From an uncultured Oscillospiraceae bacterium (GTDB taxonomy: Bacteria > Bacillota_A > Clostridia > Oscillospirales > Oscillospiraceae), in NCBI GenBank assembly GCA_944387745.1, contig CALXGD010000081.1, positions 1 through 13,342 on the forward strand: a stretch of 13,342 nucleotides of DNA, written 5' to 3'. Shown piece by piece: positions 6,897 through 13,342 of this stretch. The position numbers and the translations under genes were made by a program. The number at the start of each line of letters is the position of its first letter. Position 1 is the stretch's first letter. The notes under the pieces are model-generated. The model made no database searches. It was given only the letters and a program-made list of their open reading frames with translations, and was not told where the DNA came from.

Positions 6897-7808
6897 TCAG
6901 AGCTTTGGCATGGCCGGCCTGAAGTTGGTCTCCTCCACCGCCCGGACAAATTCATCCATCTCTCTGGTGCGCCACTTCTCCTTATGGCAGAAGATCTGCT
7001 GGTACAGAGAGACATGCAGGTCCCGCACATTCAGGACTGCCAGACTCCCCCGGTCCACATTTTTCTCCACCACATACCGGGGCAGGAAGGAGAGGCCGCA
7101 GTCCACCTCCAGCATCCGAATAATAAAAGAGGTGTCGCTGCACTCCAAAAAAGGCGTCAGGATCCTCCCCCGAGCGGCCAGATACCGATCCAGCACCCGG
7201 CGATAGTTGGCATTCTGCTCCGTGAGGAAGAAGGGCTTATCCAGAAGCTGCTCCATCTCCAGCTCTCCGTCCCTGGGCAGCTGGTCCAGCAGCATGACGG
7301 AGGCCACCAGTACAATCTCCTCCCGCTGCTCCATCAGCTTGCACCATCTGTTATTATACTGGGGCTCGTCTAAAATATAGATGAGATCCATCTCCCCCTG
7401 CTCCATCTGCTCAATCAGGTCCTCCAGCTCCCCGGTGGTGACCCGCAGCACCACCTTGGGGTGGCGCTGCCAGAAGTGGTGCACCACGGCGGGCAGCTTG
7501 GAGACGCACAGGGATTCGATCACCCCGATGTGCAGCCCGCCCCGCAGCTCCTCCTCCCAAGACAGAGACAGCTTAGCCCGGTTCACCTGGTTAATTACCT
7601 CGTAGGCGTGCTCCAGGAACTGGGTCCCCGGGGTAGTCAGAGAAATCCGCTTCCCCATGCGGTCAAAGAGACGGGTGTTCAGCTCCTCCTCCAGCTGCTG
7701 GATCTGGACTGTCACGGCGGACTGAGAATACCCCAGGCTCTCCGCCGCCCGGGAGAAGCTTTTCAGTTGGGCCACCCGGATAAATGTGCTCAGCTGGCGC
7801 AGCTCCAT
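6897..7808 (-). CDS. LysR-type transcriptional regulator
   Basis: A 303-residue DNA-binding regulator. The N-terminal winged helix-turn-helix (MELRQLSTFIRVAQLKSFSR, then ESLGYSQSAVTVQIQQLEEE through residue 45 and TRLFDRMGKRISLTTPG) is typical, followed by a linker helix and an effector-binding domain from about residue 91 (GGLHIGVIESL) to the end. The ATG at 7808 has AGGAGG about 8 bases upstream. It is divergent from the SstT-like/sdaAB/sdaAA operon across a 267-base gap, the classical LysR arrangement, so control of that operon is the best guess. The effector is unknown; serine, threonine or a product are candidates by inference. No convincing promoter of its own was found in the gap. Confidence 0.95.
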   Translation of the reverse strand: MELRQLSTFIRVAQLKSFSRAAESLGYSQSAVTVQIQQLEEELNTRLFDRMGKRISLTTPGTQFLEHAYEVINQVNRAKLSLSWEEELRGGLHIGVIESLCVSKLPAVVHHFWQRHPKVVLRVTTGELEDLIEQMEQGEMDLIYILDEPQYNNRWCKLMEQREEIVLVASVMLLDQLPRDGELEMEQLLDKPFFLTEQNANYRRVLDRYLAARGRILTPFLECSDTSFIIRMLEVDCGLSFLPRYVVEKNVDRGSLAVLNVRDLHVSLYQQIFCHKEKWRTREMDEFVRAVEETNFRPAMPKL

Positions 7809-7935
7809 AGATCACCCTCCTATTTCTTTCCTGTATTTCCCGGGGCTTTTGTTTGATTTTCGGCCTCTGGGAATGAATTTTCTCTTCGCCTGGCTGCTGC
7901 TGAGGCGGGCGTCAGCCACCGCCGCGCTCCCGCTC

Positions 7936-7970
7936 ATCTGTCATCTTTTTTGTTATCTGTTTTTTGAAAC
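7936..7970. promoter_or_regulatory. Possible LysR operator region
   Basis: Two copies of ATCTGT (7936-7941 and 7955-7960), 19 bases apart, each followed after a few bases by a T run, and a GTT-N13-AAC dyad (7952-7970). Relative to the predicted start near 8026 these fall at about -90 to -56, where LysR proteins usually bind their recognition site. The dyad is weak, so this is only a candidate. Confidence 0.3.
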
Positions 7971-7991
7971 GATTCTATTAAAACCATGAAT

Positions 7992-8020
7992 TTTACAAAT
8001 CACCGCAAACAGAATATACT
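7992..8020 (+). promoter_or_regulatory. Promoter of the symporter-sdaAB-sdaAA operon
   Basis: TTTACA (7992-7997), a 17-base spacer and TATACT (8015-8020), each one base from consensus. Predicted start is near 8026, giving a leader of about 50 bases. An imperfect dyad TGAATTTTACAAATCA (7987-8002) overlaps the -35 and could be a second regulator contact. Confidence 0.75.
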
Positions 8021-8075
8021 AAAATCAGCGATCAGGCAAGTAAAATTTGAGTAAATTTGTGAGGAGGTTTTTCCA

Positions 8076-9296
8076 ATGGAGAACAAAAAATTTAAGCTCG
8101 GCCTGTTCCCCAAGCTCATCATCGCCATCATCATCGGCATCCTCTTTGGACAGTTCCTGCCCGTGTGGTTCTGCCGCATCGTGGTCACCCTGTCCAGCAT
8201 CTTCAGCACCTTCCTGTCCTTCGTCATTCCTCTGATGATCCTGGCCTATGTGACTATGGGCATCGCCAATCTGAAAAACGGGGCTGGCAAGCTGCTGCTC
8301 ATCACCGTCATTCTGGCCTATTGCTCCACTCTCATCGCTGGGTCCGCCTCCTATCTGGTGGCCCACAACCTGTTCCCCAGCTTTATGAGCGCCGACGCCC
8401 TGGAGCAGATTGCCGCCACCGCCGGCAACTCCCTGGAGACCTACTTCTCTCTGAGCATCCCGCCCCTGTTCGACACCCTGTCCGCCGTAGTGCTGGCCTT
8501 TGTGCTGGGCCTGTGCCTGTCCACCCTGCGGGGCAGGACCATCGGGGACACCCTGTACAACGCCATGACCGACTTCTCCGGCATCATTGACCAGGTACTT
8601 CACTCCGTCATCATCCCCCTGCTGCCCCTGTATATCTGCGGCACCTTCACCAACATGACCAAATCTGGTCAGACCTTCGCCATTCTCAGCATCCTGTGGA
8701 AGGTGTTCCTGGTGGTCATCCTCATGCACCTGAGCTGCATCGTGCTCCAGTTCCTGGCCGCTGGGACCATCAGCCGCAAGAATCCTTTCCGCCTCATCCG
8801 CAACCAGATCCCCGGCTACGTCACCGCCCTGGGCACCCAGTCCTCCGCCGCCACCATTCCGGTGAATCTGCAGTGCGCCGAGAAGGACGGAGTTTCTCCG
8901 GAGATCCGCAACTTCGTGGTGCCCCTGTGCGCCAACATCCACATGGCCGGCTCTATGATCACCATCACCGCCTGTGCCACCGCCGTGTGCCTGATGAACC
9001 AGCTGCCCATCAGCCTGTCCACTGTGATCCCCTTCATTATGACCCTGGGCATCGCCATGGTGGCCTCCCCCGGCGCCCCCGGCGGCTCCATTATGACCGC
9101 CCTGCCCTTCCTGTATATGGTTTTCGGCCCTGAGGCCGGAGATGTAAACGGCCCCATCTGTGCCATTATGGTGGCCCTGTATATCACCCAGGACTCCTTC
9201 GGCACCGCCTGCAACGTGTCTGGGGACAACGCCATCGGTGTCATTGTGGAGACCATCTACCAGAAGTTTATCAACAAGGCCCCCAAGGTGGCCTGA
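8076..9296 (+). CDS. SstT-like Na+:serine/threonine symporter (DAACS family)
   Basis: A 406-residue polytopic membrane transporter of the dicarboxylate/amino acid:cation symporter fold. Visible are the HP1 serine motif GTQSSAATIPV (253-263), the TM7 motif NIHMAGSMITITA (287-299), the HP2 motif SPGAPGGS (331-338) and the TM8 motif TQDSFGTACNVSGD (371-384). In archaeal GltPh, TM8 Arg397 binds the acidic side chain of aspartate; here that position is Gly376, while the Asp, Asn and Asp positions 373, 380 and 384 are kept. The HMAG, GGS and QDSxxTAxNxSxD patterns resemble E. coli SstT, which carries serine and threonine. With serine dehydratase genes 18 bases downstream, serine import is the likely role. 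GAGGAGG lies about 8 bases before the ATG. I leave the symbol empty because orthology is not certain. Confidence 0.88.
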   Translation: MENKKFKLGLFPKLIIAIIIGILFGQFLPVWFCRIVVTLSSIFSTFLSFVIPLMILAYVTMGIANLKNGAGKLLLITVILAYCSTLIAGSASYLVAHNLFPSFMSADALEQIAATAGNSLETYFSLSIPPLFDTLSAVVLAFVLGLCLSTLRGRTIGDTLYNAMTDFSGIIDQVLHSVIIPLLPLYICGTFTNMTKSGQTFAILSILWKVFLVVILMHLSCIVLQFLAAGTISRKNPFRLIRNQIPGYVTALGTQSSAATIPVNLQCAEKDGVSPEIRNFVVPLCANIHMAGSMITITACATAVCLMNQLPISLSTVIPFIMTLGIAMVASPGAPGGSIMTALPFLYMVFGPEAGDVNGPICAIMVALYITQDSFGTACNVSGDNAIGVIVETIYQKFINKAPKVA

Positions 9297-9314
9297 CCAG
9301 AGAGGTGTTTCCCT

Positions 9315-9983
9315 ATGCCCTTTATCAGCGTCTTTGATGTACTGGGCCCCAACATGATTGGGCCCTCCAGCTCTCACACCGCCGGAGCGGCGGCCATCGC
9401 CCTGCTGGCTCGGAAGATGATAGCCCCACCTATTGTGAAGGCGGAGTTCACCCTGTACGGCTCCTTCGCTAAAACCTATCAGGGCCACGGCACCGACCGG
9501 GCCCTGCTGGGCGGCCTCATGGGCTTCGAGACCGACGACAAGCGCATCCGGGAGTCCTTCTCCATCGCCCGGGAGCGGGGGCTGGAGTTTCAATTCCTCC
9601 CCTGCACCACTGAGACGGATGTCCACCCCAACACGGTAGACATCCACATGAAAAACGCCGCCGGGCAGGAGATGACCGTCCGGGGAGAGTCCCTGGGGGG
9701 CGGCAAGGTGCGTATTGTCCGCATCAACAGGGCGGAGGTGGACTTCACCGGCGAGTACAGCACCGTCATTGTGGTCCAACAGGACAAGCCCGGAGTGGTG
9801 GCCCACATCACCAAGGTCCTCAGCGACTACGGCATGAACATCGCCTTTATGCGCCTGTTCCGGGAGGCCAAGGGCCACACCGCCTACACCATCGTGGAGT
9901 CCGACGGGCATCTGCCCCAGGGGATTGACGTCCCCCTGCGGAATAACCCCTATGTACAGGACGTCATGCTGCTGGAGCCTTAG
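9315..9983 (+). CDS. sdaAB: L-serine dehydratase, iron-sulfur dependent, beta subunit
   Basis: The smaller subunit (222 residues) of the oxygen-sensitive [4Fe-4S] L-serine dehydratase, which makes pyruvate and ammonia from L-serine in the cytoplasm. Residues 1-140 are the SDH beta domain with GPSSSHTAG (16-24), YGSFAKTYQGHGTD (48-61) and ESLGGGKVRI (125-134). Residues about 149-197 form an ACT domain (VIVVQQDKPGVVAHITKVLS, 151-170), which in related enzymes serves regulation or subunit contacts. GAGAGGTG precedes the ATG. Its TAG stop lies inside the TAGGAGGG ribosome binding site of sdaAA, which suggests translational coupling and equal subunit production. Confidence 0.96.
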   Translation: MPFISVFDVLGPNMIGPSSSHTAGAAAIALLARKMIAPPIVKAEFTLYGSFAKTYQGHGTDRALLGGLMGFETDDKRIRESFSIARERGLEFQFLPCTTETDVHPNTVDIHMKNAAGQEMTVRGESLGGGKVRIVRINRAEVDFTGEYSTVIVVQQDKPGVVAHITKVLSDYGMNIAFMRLFREAKGHTAYTIVESDGHLPQGIDVPLRNNPYVQDVMLLEP

Positions 9984-9995
9984 GAGGGAACAACT

Positions 9996-10865
9996 ATGGA
10001 TTTTAAATCTGCACAGGAGCTGCTGGAGCTGTGCCGACAGGCGCAATGCCCCATCTCCGAGGTCATGCGCCGCCGGGAGATAGAGCTGGGGGAGACCACC
10101 CGGGACCAGGTGGACCACCGTATGGCCCGGGTGCTGGAGATCATGCGCGAGTCGGCCTCCCTCCCCCTGAAAAAGCCGTCCAAGTCCACCGGTGGCCTCA
10201 TCGGCGGGGAGTCCAAGAAGCTCTATGACCACGCCCTCCGGGGAAAGGCTATCTGTGGGGACGTGCTCCAGCGGGCCATGGCCTACGCCATGGGAGTATC
10301 CGAGGTGAACGCCTCCATGGGCCTGATCGTGGCCGCCCCCACTGCCGGCTCCGCCGGGGTGGTGCCCGGGCTGCTGCTGGCCCTCCAGGACTGCTACAAA
10401 ATCTCCGACGACCGACTCATCGACGCCCTGTTCAACGCCGGGGCGGTGGGCTGTCTGGCCATGCGCAACGCCACAGTGGCTGGGGCGGTGGGGGGCTGTC
10501 AGGCGGAGGTGGGAGTGGCCGCCGCCATGGCCGCCTCCGCTGCGGTGGAGCTCATGGGGGGTGCCCCGGAGCAGTGCCTGGACGCCGGGTCCACAGTACT
10601 GATGAACCTGCTGGGCCTGGTGTGCGACCCGGTGGGGGGACTGGTGGAGTACCCCTGCCAGAATCGGAACGCCGCCGGGGTAGCCAACGCCCTCATCGCC
10701 GCTGAGCTGGCCCTGAGCGGGGTGAAACAGCTCATCCCCTTCGACGAGATGCTGGAGACCATGTACGCCGTGGGCCGCCGCCTCCCCATCGAGCTGCGGG
10801 AGACCGCCCTTGGGGGGTGCGCTACCGCCCCCTCCGCCTGCACCCGGTGCGGCGGCTGTGGCTGA
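9996..10865 (+). CDS. sdaAA: L-serine dehydratase, iron-sulfur dependent, alpha subunit
   Basis: The catalytic subunit (289 residues) that carries the [4Fe-4S] cluster acting as Lewis acid on serine. KSTGGLIGGESKK (63-75) and AAPTAGSAGVVPG (113-125) are family motifs. The three cluster cysteines are Cys168 (GGCQAE), Cys210 (VCDPVGG) and Cys221 (YPCQNRN); their spacing of 42 and 11 residues equals that of the Legionella enzyme (343, 385, 396). The protein ends in ALGGCATAPSACTRCGGCG, which has four cysteines. A C-terminal Cys can fill the fourth iron site in the Legionella enzyme, so one of these may do so here, but four is unusual. The ATG is 12 bases after sdaAB. Confidence 0.96.
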   Translation: MDFKSAQELLELCRQAQCPISEVMRRREIELGETTRDQVDHRMARVLEIMRESASLPLKKPSKSTGGLIGGESKKLYDHALRGKAICGDVLQRAMAYAMGVSEVNASMGLIVAAPTAGSAGVVPGLLLALQDCYKISDDRLIDALFNAGAVGCLAMRNATVAGAVGGCQAEVGVAAAMAASAAVELMGGAPEQCLDAGSTVLMNLLGLVCDPVGGLVEYPCQNRNAAGVANALIAAELALSGVKQLIPFDEMLETMYAVGRRLPIELRETALGGCATAPSACTRCGGCG

Positions 10866-10931
10866 GATTTCCATCCCCTCCATTTCGGAGACGGTCTGCG
10901 ATTTTCTTTTCTCCCGACCTCTTATCCGGAT

Positions 10932-10956
10932 TTCACACAGCCGCTGTCTGCGTGAA
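10932..10956 (+). terminator. Weak hairpin downstream of sdaAA
   Basis: TTCAC and CAG (10932-10940) pair with CTG and GTGAA (10948-10956) across one mismatch and a 7-base loop. No T run follows directly; T-rich sequence begins about 10 bases later. It could be a weak operon end. I saw no better terminator, so some transcription may continue into the small gene downstream. Confidence 0.25.
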
Positions 10957-10994
10957 CATCATTTATAACTTTTGTTAAAGCTTTTTCCATCTTG

Positions 10995-11024
10995 TTGACA
11001 ATCTGGCACTCAAACTGTTATAAA
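10995..11024 (+). promoter_or_regulatory. Near-consensus promoter of the small unknown gene
   Basis: A perfect TTGACA (10995-11000), an 18-base spacer ending in TGT (extended -10) and TATAAA (11019-11024). This is the best sigma-A-type promoter in the window. Predicted start is near 11031, which leaves a leader of about 93 bases. Confidence 0.8.
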
Positions 11025-11053
11025 AAAGATGTTCCAAGAGGAATATGATTTCT

Positions 11054-11123
11054 TGCTCCACCGGCGGAGCAGCGCCATTCCTCGGGCTCCCGGTGAAGCA
11101 GACGGGCAAAAAGGAGATCGTCT
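11054..11123 (+). promoter_or_regulatory. Foldable leader of the small unknown gene
   Basis: TGCTCC (11054-11059) pairs with GGAGCA (11066-11071). The same GGAGC (11066-11070) can pair with GCTCC (11086-11090), extended by CCG (11061-11063) with CGG (11091-11093), so the two folds exclude each other. Next to the start, AGACG (11100-11104) pairs with CGTCT (11119-11123), placing the AAGGAG ribosome binding site in a 14-base loop. This could control translation. I recognise no known riboswitch. Confidence 0.35.
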
Positions 11124-11384
11124 ATGCAAACCACAAGAAGATTCGAGCTCTCCCTGTTGGATTATGTGGGGCATCGGGTAGGGGTGGAGTTTCTCTCCGA
11201 CCTGCGGCGACACACCCCCTCCCTGCGCAGTCGGCTGACCCGGGTGCTGCGGGAGATCCCAGCTGAAGCCGCCACTCCCTGGGAGTGGCAGGACGCCTAT
11301 CAGTATCTCACCGGCCAGGTCCCCTCACACAGCGGGAAGGAGGACATCCGGGGAGATCTACTGCGGGTCCTGTCTGCGGTCTGA
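11124..11384 (+). CDS. Small basic protein of unknown function
   Basis: I do not recognise this 86-residue protein. It begins MQTTRRFELSLLDYVGHRVG, has no signal peptide or membrane segment, and is rich in Arg and Leu, with a likely helical stretch around residues 21-47 and a Trp pair (WEW) at 53-55. It contains no cysteine or obvious metal site. That it is a real gene rests on context: a near-consensus promoter, AAGGAG exactly 7 bases before the ATG, and a strong terminator 34 bases after the stop. It stands alone between the serine operon and a gene on the opposite strand. The strong promoter suggests notable expression. Confidence 0.75.
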   Translation: MQTTRRFELSLLDYVGHRVGVEFLSDLRRHTPSLRSRLTRVLREIPAEAATPWEWQDAYQYLTGQVPSHSGKEDIRGDLLRVLSAV

Positions 11385-11417
11385 CGGACCGACATCAATT
11401 TTTCATCAAACCGCCAT

Positions 11418-11452
11418 CCGGGGGAGCGCAATGCGCTCCCCCGGTTCTTTTA
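11418..11452 (+). terminator. Strong rho-independent terminator
   Basis: A perfect 12-bp GC-rich stem (11418-11429 with 11433-11444) with an AAT triloop, followed by TTCTTTT. It ends the small gene on the plus strand. On the minus strand it lies just after the stop of the converging gene but has no T run there, so its strength in that direction is doubtful. Confidence 0.9.
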
Positions 11453-11457
11453 CGACC

Positions 11458-11787
11458 TCAAGGCGACGTCTCTTCCTCCGCCGCCTCCTCCAGAGCTTCC
11501 ACCAAAAAGCTCACCGGGCGGAAGCCGTCGTTGCAGGAGAGCATAGCAGATCTGGGATTCTTCATCCAGCCGCCGTAGAAATTTTCTCCCCCGTGACTCA
11601 GTGCCAGGACGAAGGGGGACAGGGTGTCCCAGGCGCTCTGGCAGAAGCCCTCCGGCTTTTCCCAGCCGTTGGCAATCCAAACCTGTCCCACCGACACGCC
11701 GCAGGCGTGGGAAATGGGATTTTCATACTGGGCCATTAGGTCCTCATATTCTGTCCTGCGCACTGCGGTAATGCGGCACTTCTTCAT
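11458..11787 (-). CDS. TIGR04076 family protein
   Basis: A 109-residue soluble protein of a family with no assigned function. The match rests on the start MKKCRITAVRRT, the motif PEGFCQSAW (45-53) and CNDGFRPVSF (85-94), which correspond to the PEGFCxxAW and CxDGxRPV motifs of the family. Cys29, Cys49 and Cys85 may form a metal or redox site, but this is a guess. The ATG at 11787 is preceded by GGGAGGAGG about 10 bases upstream; an in-frame TTG at 11808 overlaps that site and is not the start. It has its own promoter and converges on the small unknown gene. Confidence 0.85.
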   Translation of the reverse strand: MKKCRITAVRRTEYEDLMAQYENPISHACGVSVGQVWIANGWEKPEGFCQSAWDTLSPFVLALSHGGENFYGGWMKNPRSAMLSCNDGFRPVSFLVEALEEAAEEETSP

Positions 11788-11854
11788 CTGTGCTGCGCCT
11801 CCTCCCAAAGTTCACCTCTCCGGCTCTCAGCCGGCCCGCTCTCCCGTTTTTTTC

Positions 11855-11883
11855 AGTATAGCAGGCCTTTCCCCGCGGTTCAA
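11855..11883 (-). promoter_or_regulatory. Promoter of the TIGR04076 gene
   Basis: On the minus strand TTGAAC (11878-11883), a 17-base spacer and TATACT (11855-11860) preceded by TGC as an extended -10. Predicted start is near 11849, with a leader of about 60 bases that includes a small 6-bp hairpin (11820-11834). Confidence 0.7.
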
Positions 11884-11955
11884 GGCGTCCACCCTCTTTT
11901 TCTCCCCCTCCGGCCGCACCGCGCTTTTGGCAGGTCCGCAGGCAGGCAAGTCGTT

Positions 11956-12028
11956 TTGTGCACTATGCCCACTCTCATTCGCAAACAATTTAAAATAAAT
12001 TTATCCATATATGGGCAGAAATGCACAA
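11956..12028. repeat. Interrupted inverted repeat in an AT-rich noncoding stretch
   Basis: TTGTGCA-N4-GCCC (11956-11970) is mirrored by GGGC-N5-TGCACAA (12013-12028) across 42 AT-rich bases, which include the perfect palindrome CCATATATGG (12005-12014) overlapping the right arm. On the plus strand the right arm is followed by GTTTTT. It lies in the 390-base noncoding gap (11788-12178) between divergent genes, which otherwise holds the two promoters and no gene I can support. It may be a paired operator or a folded RNA. Confidence 0.45.
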
Positions 12029-12090
12029 GTTTTTACCGTTAAAAGGTCGTTTTTCCTCTCAAATAGGGTGTTAAGAATCCGTTAAAATTG

Positions 12091-12119
12091 TTGTATTTTT
12101 TCAAGTTCAGAAGTATCAT
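12091..12119 (+). promoter_or_regulatory. Possible promoter of the large activase gene
   Basis: TTGTAT (12091-12096), a 17-base spacer and TATCAT (12114-12119). The -10 is good but the -35 matches at only three positions. It would give a leader of about 53 bases. Confidence 0.35.
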
Positions 12120-12178
12120 GTATCAGAATAGAGAAGAACCATGTGTGCAGAACCATCGGTTAGGAGTTTTTAGATTCT

Positions 12179-13342
12179 ATGAGCCTTCGCATCGGAATTG
12201 ATATTGGCTCCACCACAGTAAAAGTGGTGGTGCTGGACGAACAGAATAAGCTGCTGTTCCGCTCCTATGAGCGGCACTACTCCAAGACCCGGGAGCGGGC
12301 CTGTGAGACCCTGCAGTCCATTTCGGATATGCTATCTGGAAAACAAATTAAGCTGGTGATTACCGGCTCCGCCGGGCTGGGGGTGGCCAACGCCTCTGGC
12401 ATCAGCTTTGTCCAGGAGGTGTACGCCACCGCCGCAGCCGTTAATACATATATCCCGGACACGGACGCGGTCATCGAGCTGGGGGGAGAGGACGCCAAGA
12501 TCATCTTCTTTGGCGGCGCCCTGGAGGAGCGGATGAACGGCTCCTGTGCCGGGGGCACCGGGGCCTTCATCGACCAGATGGCCACTTTGATGAACGTGAC
12601 GGTGGACGAACTGGACGCCCTGTCCCTAAAGTATGAGAAGATCTACCCCATCGCCTCCCGGTGCGGCGTGTTCGCCAAGAGCGACATCCAGCCAATCCTG
12701 AACCAGGGAGGGCGGAAGGAGGACGTGGCCGCCTCCATCTTCCAGGCGGTGGTGAATCAGACCGTAGGCGGCCTCACCCAGGGCCGGGAGTTGAAGGGCA
12801 AGATTGTCTTTCTGGGCGGTCCCCTCCACTTTCTCATGGGCCTGCGCCAGCGGTTTGTGGAGACCCTGAACCTGGACGAGGCGCATGCCATTTTCCCAGA
12901 GGATGGAGACTGCTTTGCCGCCATCGGCGCGGCCCTGTGCGCCACTGACTATGAGAGCATTCCCTTCGAGGACGCCCTGAAAAAGCTGGAGGAGAGTGTA
13001 GACACCACCACTTCGGTGGACACCATGCCCCCTCTGTTTCAAGACATGGCCGAGTACGGAGCTTTCTGTGCCCGCCACAACGCCAAGCGGCCCCCTCAGG
13101 CAGATATCCAGACCTACGAGGGTCCCGCCTGGCTGGGCATTGACGCCGGCTCCACCACCACCAAGCTGACCCTGATCACTGAGGACGGGGGACTGCTGTA
13201 CACCTACTACCACTCCAACCTGGGCAATCCGGTGGCTATCGTGCTGGAGCAGCTGAAGCAGATCTACCAGCTGTGTGGAAGCCGCATTGAAATTCGGGGC
13301 GCCGCTGTCACCGGCTACGGCGAGGACCTGATTAAAAATGCC
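12179..13342 (+). CDS. Large acyl-CoA dehydratase activase-related protein, N-terminal part
   Basis: The first 388 residues of a protein that continues past the window. Residues about 3-255 form an ASKHA (BadF/BcrA) ATPase domain with the phosphate-binding GIDIGSTTVK (6-15), ELGGEDAKI (100-108), SCAGGTGAF (122-130) and FLGGP (211-215). Cys123 and Cys162 are 39 apart, the spacing of the two cluster cysteines (127 and 166) in the 2-hydroxyglutaryl-CoA dehydratase activator HgdC, so a [4Fe-4S] cluster at a dimer interface is likely. A second ASKHA domain starts at WLGIDAGSTTTK (318-329). Tandem ASKHA domains are typical of the very large activase-related proteins of Clostridia (often over 1,000 residues with HgdB-like parts), whose precise substrate is unknown. 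AGGAG lies 12 bases before the ATG, a somewhat long spacing. Confidence 0.9.
   Translation, partial: MSLRIGIDIGSTTVKVVVLDEQNKLLFRSYERHYSKTRERACETLQSISDMLSGKQIKLVITGSAGLGVANASGISFVQEVYATAAAVNTYIPDTDAVIELGGEDAKIIFFGGALEERMNGSCAGGTGAFIDQMATLMNVTVDELDALSLKYEKIYPIASRCGVFAKSDIQPILNQGGRKEDVAASIFQAVVNQTVGGLTQGRELKGKIVFLGGPLHFLMGLRQRFVETLNLDEAHAIFPEDGDCFAAIGAALCATDYESIPFEDALKKLEESVDTTTSVDTMPPLFQDMAEYGAFCARHNAKRPPQADIQTYEGPAWLGIDAGSTTTKLTLITEDGGLLYTYYHSNLGNPVAIVLEQLKQIYQLCGSRIEIRGAAVTGYGEDLIKNA

Noticed and set aside
6888..6903. AGCTC-TGA-GAGCT dyad at the LysR stop codon
   Set aside because: A 5-bp stem with a 3-base loop and no T run on the minus strand; not convincing as a terminator.
8025..10883. 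A 952-codon open frame on the minus strand opposite the symporter and sdaAB/sdaAA genes
   Set aside because: Its product is a Gly/His/Gln-rich composition with no domain, no ribosome binding site and no promoter. It exists because GC-rich third positions of the real plus-strand genes suppress stop codons in the antisense frame.

Overview
The window looks like a chromosomal segment from a GC-rich, spore-forming member of the Clostridia. An Oscillospiraceae-type gut anaerobe of the Flavonifractor/Lawsonibacter kind is my inference. The support is an alpha/beta-type small acid-soluble spore protein, an oxygen-sensitive [4Fe-4S] two-subunit L-serine dehydratase, a 2-hydroxyacyl-CoA dehydratase-type activase, strong AGGAGG ribosome binding sites and Gram-positive style promoters. 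No rRNA, tRNA, CRISPR, transposase or integrase was seen.

Layout. Positions 1-1600 (minus strand) hold a polar amino-acid ABC importer: a lipoprotein binding protein with a good promoter, an intercistronic hairpin, and a permease cut by the window edge. Positions 1807-2165 (minus) hold a spore SASP gene with its own terminator. Positions 2325-5112 (minus) hold a cytosine uptake and deamination operon, codB-codA, with its own promoter, a GC-rich structured leader and a strong terminator. The codA reading frame is interrupted by one in-frame TAG although all other family motifs are intact. Positions 5134-7808 (minus) hold a LysR-type regulator followed by a predicted ATPase of the ABC class (PF09818/COG3044), a family of poorly known role.

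Positions 7992-10865 (plus), divergent from the LysR gene, hold an amino-acid degradation operon: an SstT-like Na+ symporter, then sdaAB and sdaAA. The three genes are spaced 18 and 12 bases apart and start from a near-consensus promoter. The natural reading is import of serine (or threonine) followed by deamination of serine to pyruvate and ammonia, probably under control of the divergent LysR protein.

Positions 10995-11452 (plus) hold a small gene of unknown function with a consensus extended -10 promoter, a foldable leader and a strong terminator. Positions 11458-11883 (minus) hold a TIGR04076-family protein with its own promoter. Positions 11884-12178 are AT-rich and noncoding and contain a long interrupted inverted repeat. 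Positions 12179-13342 (plus) hold the N-terminal part of a large activase with two ASKHA/BadF-type domains, cut by the window end.

I see no clearly new multi-gene system. The points most worth checking are the amber codon in codA, the PF09818 ATPase downstream of the LysR gene, the Cys-rich tail of SdaAA, and the structured leaders in front of codB and the small unknown gene.
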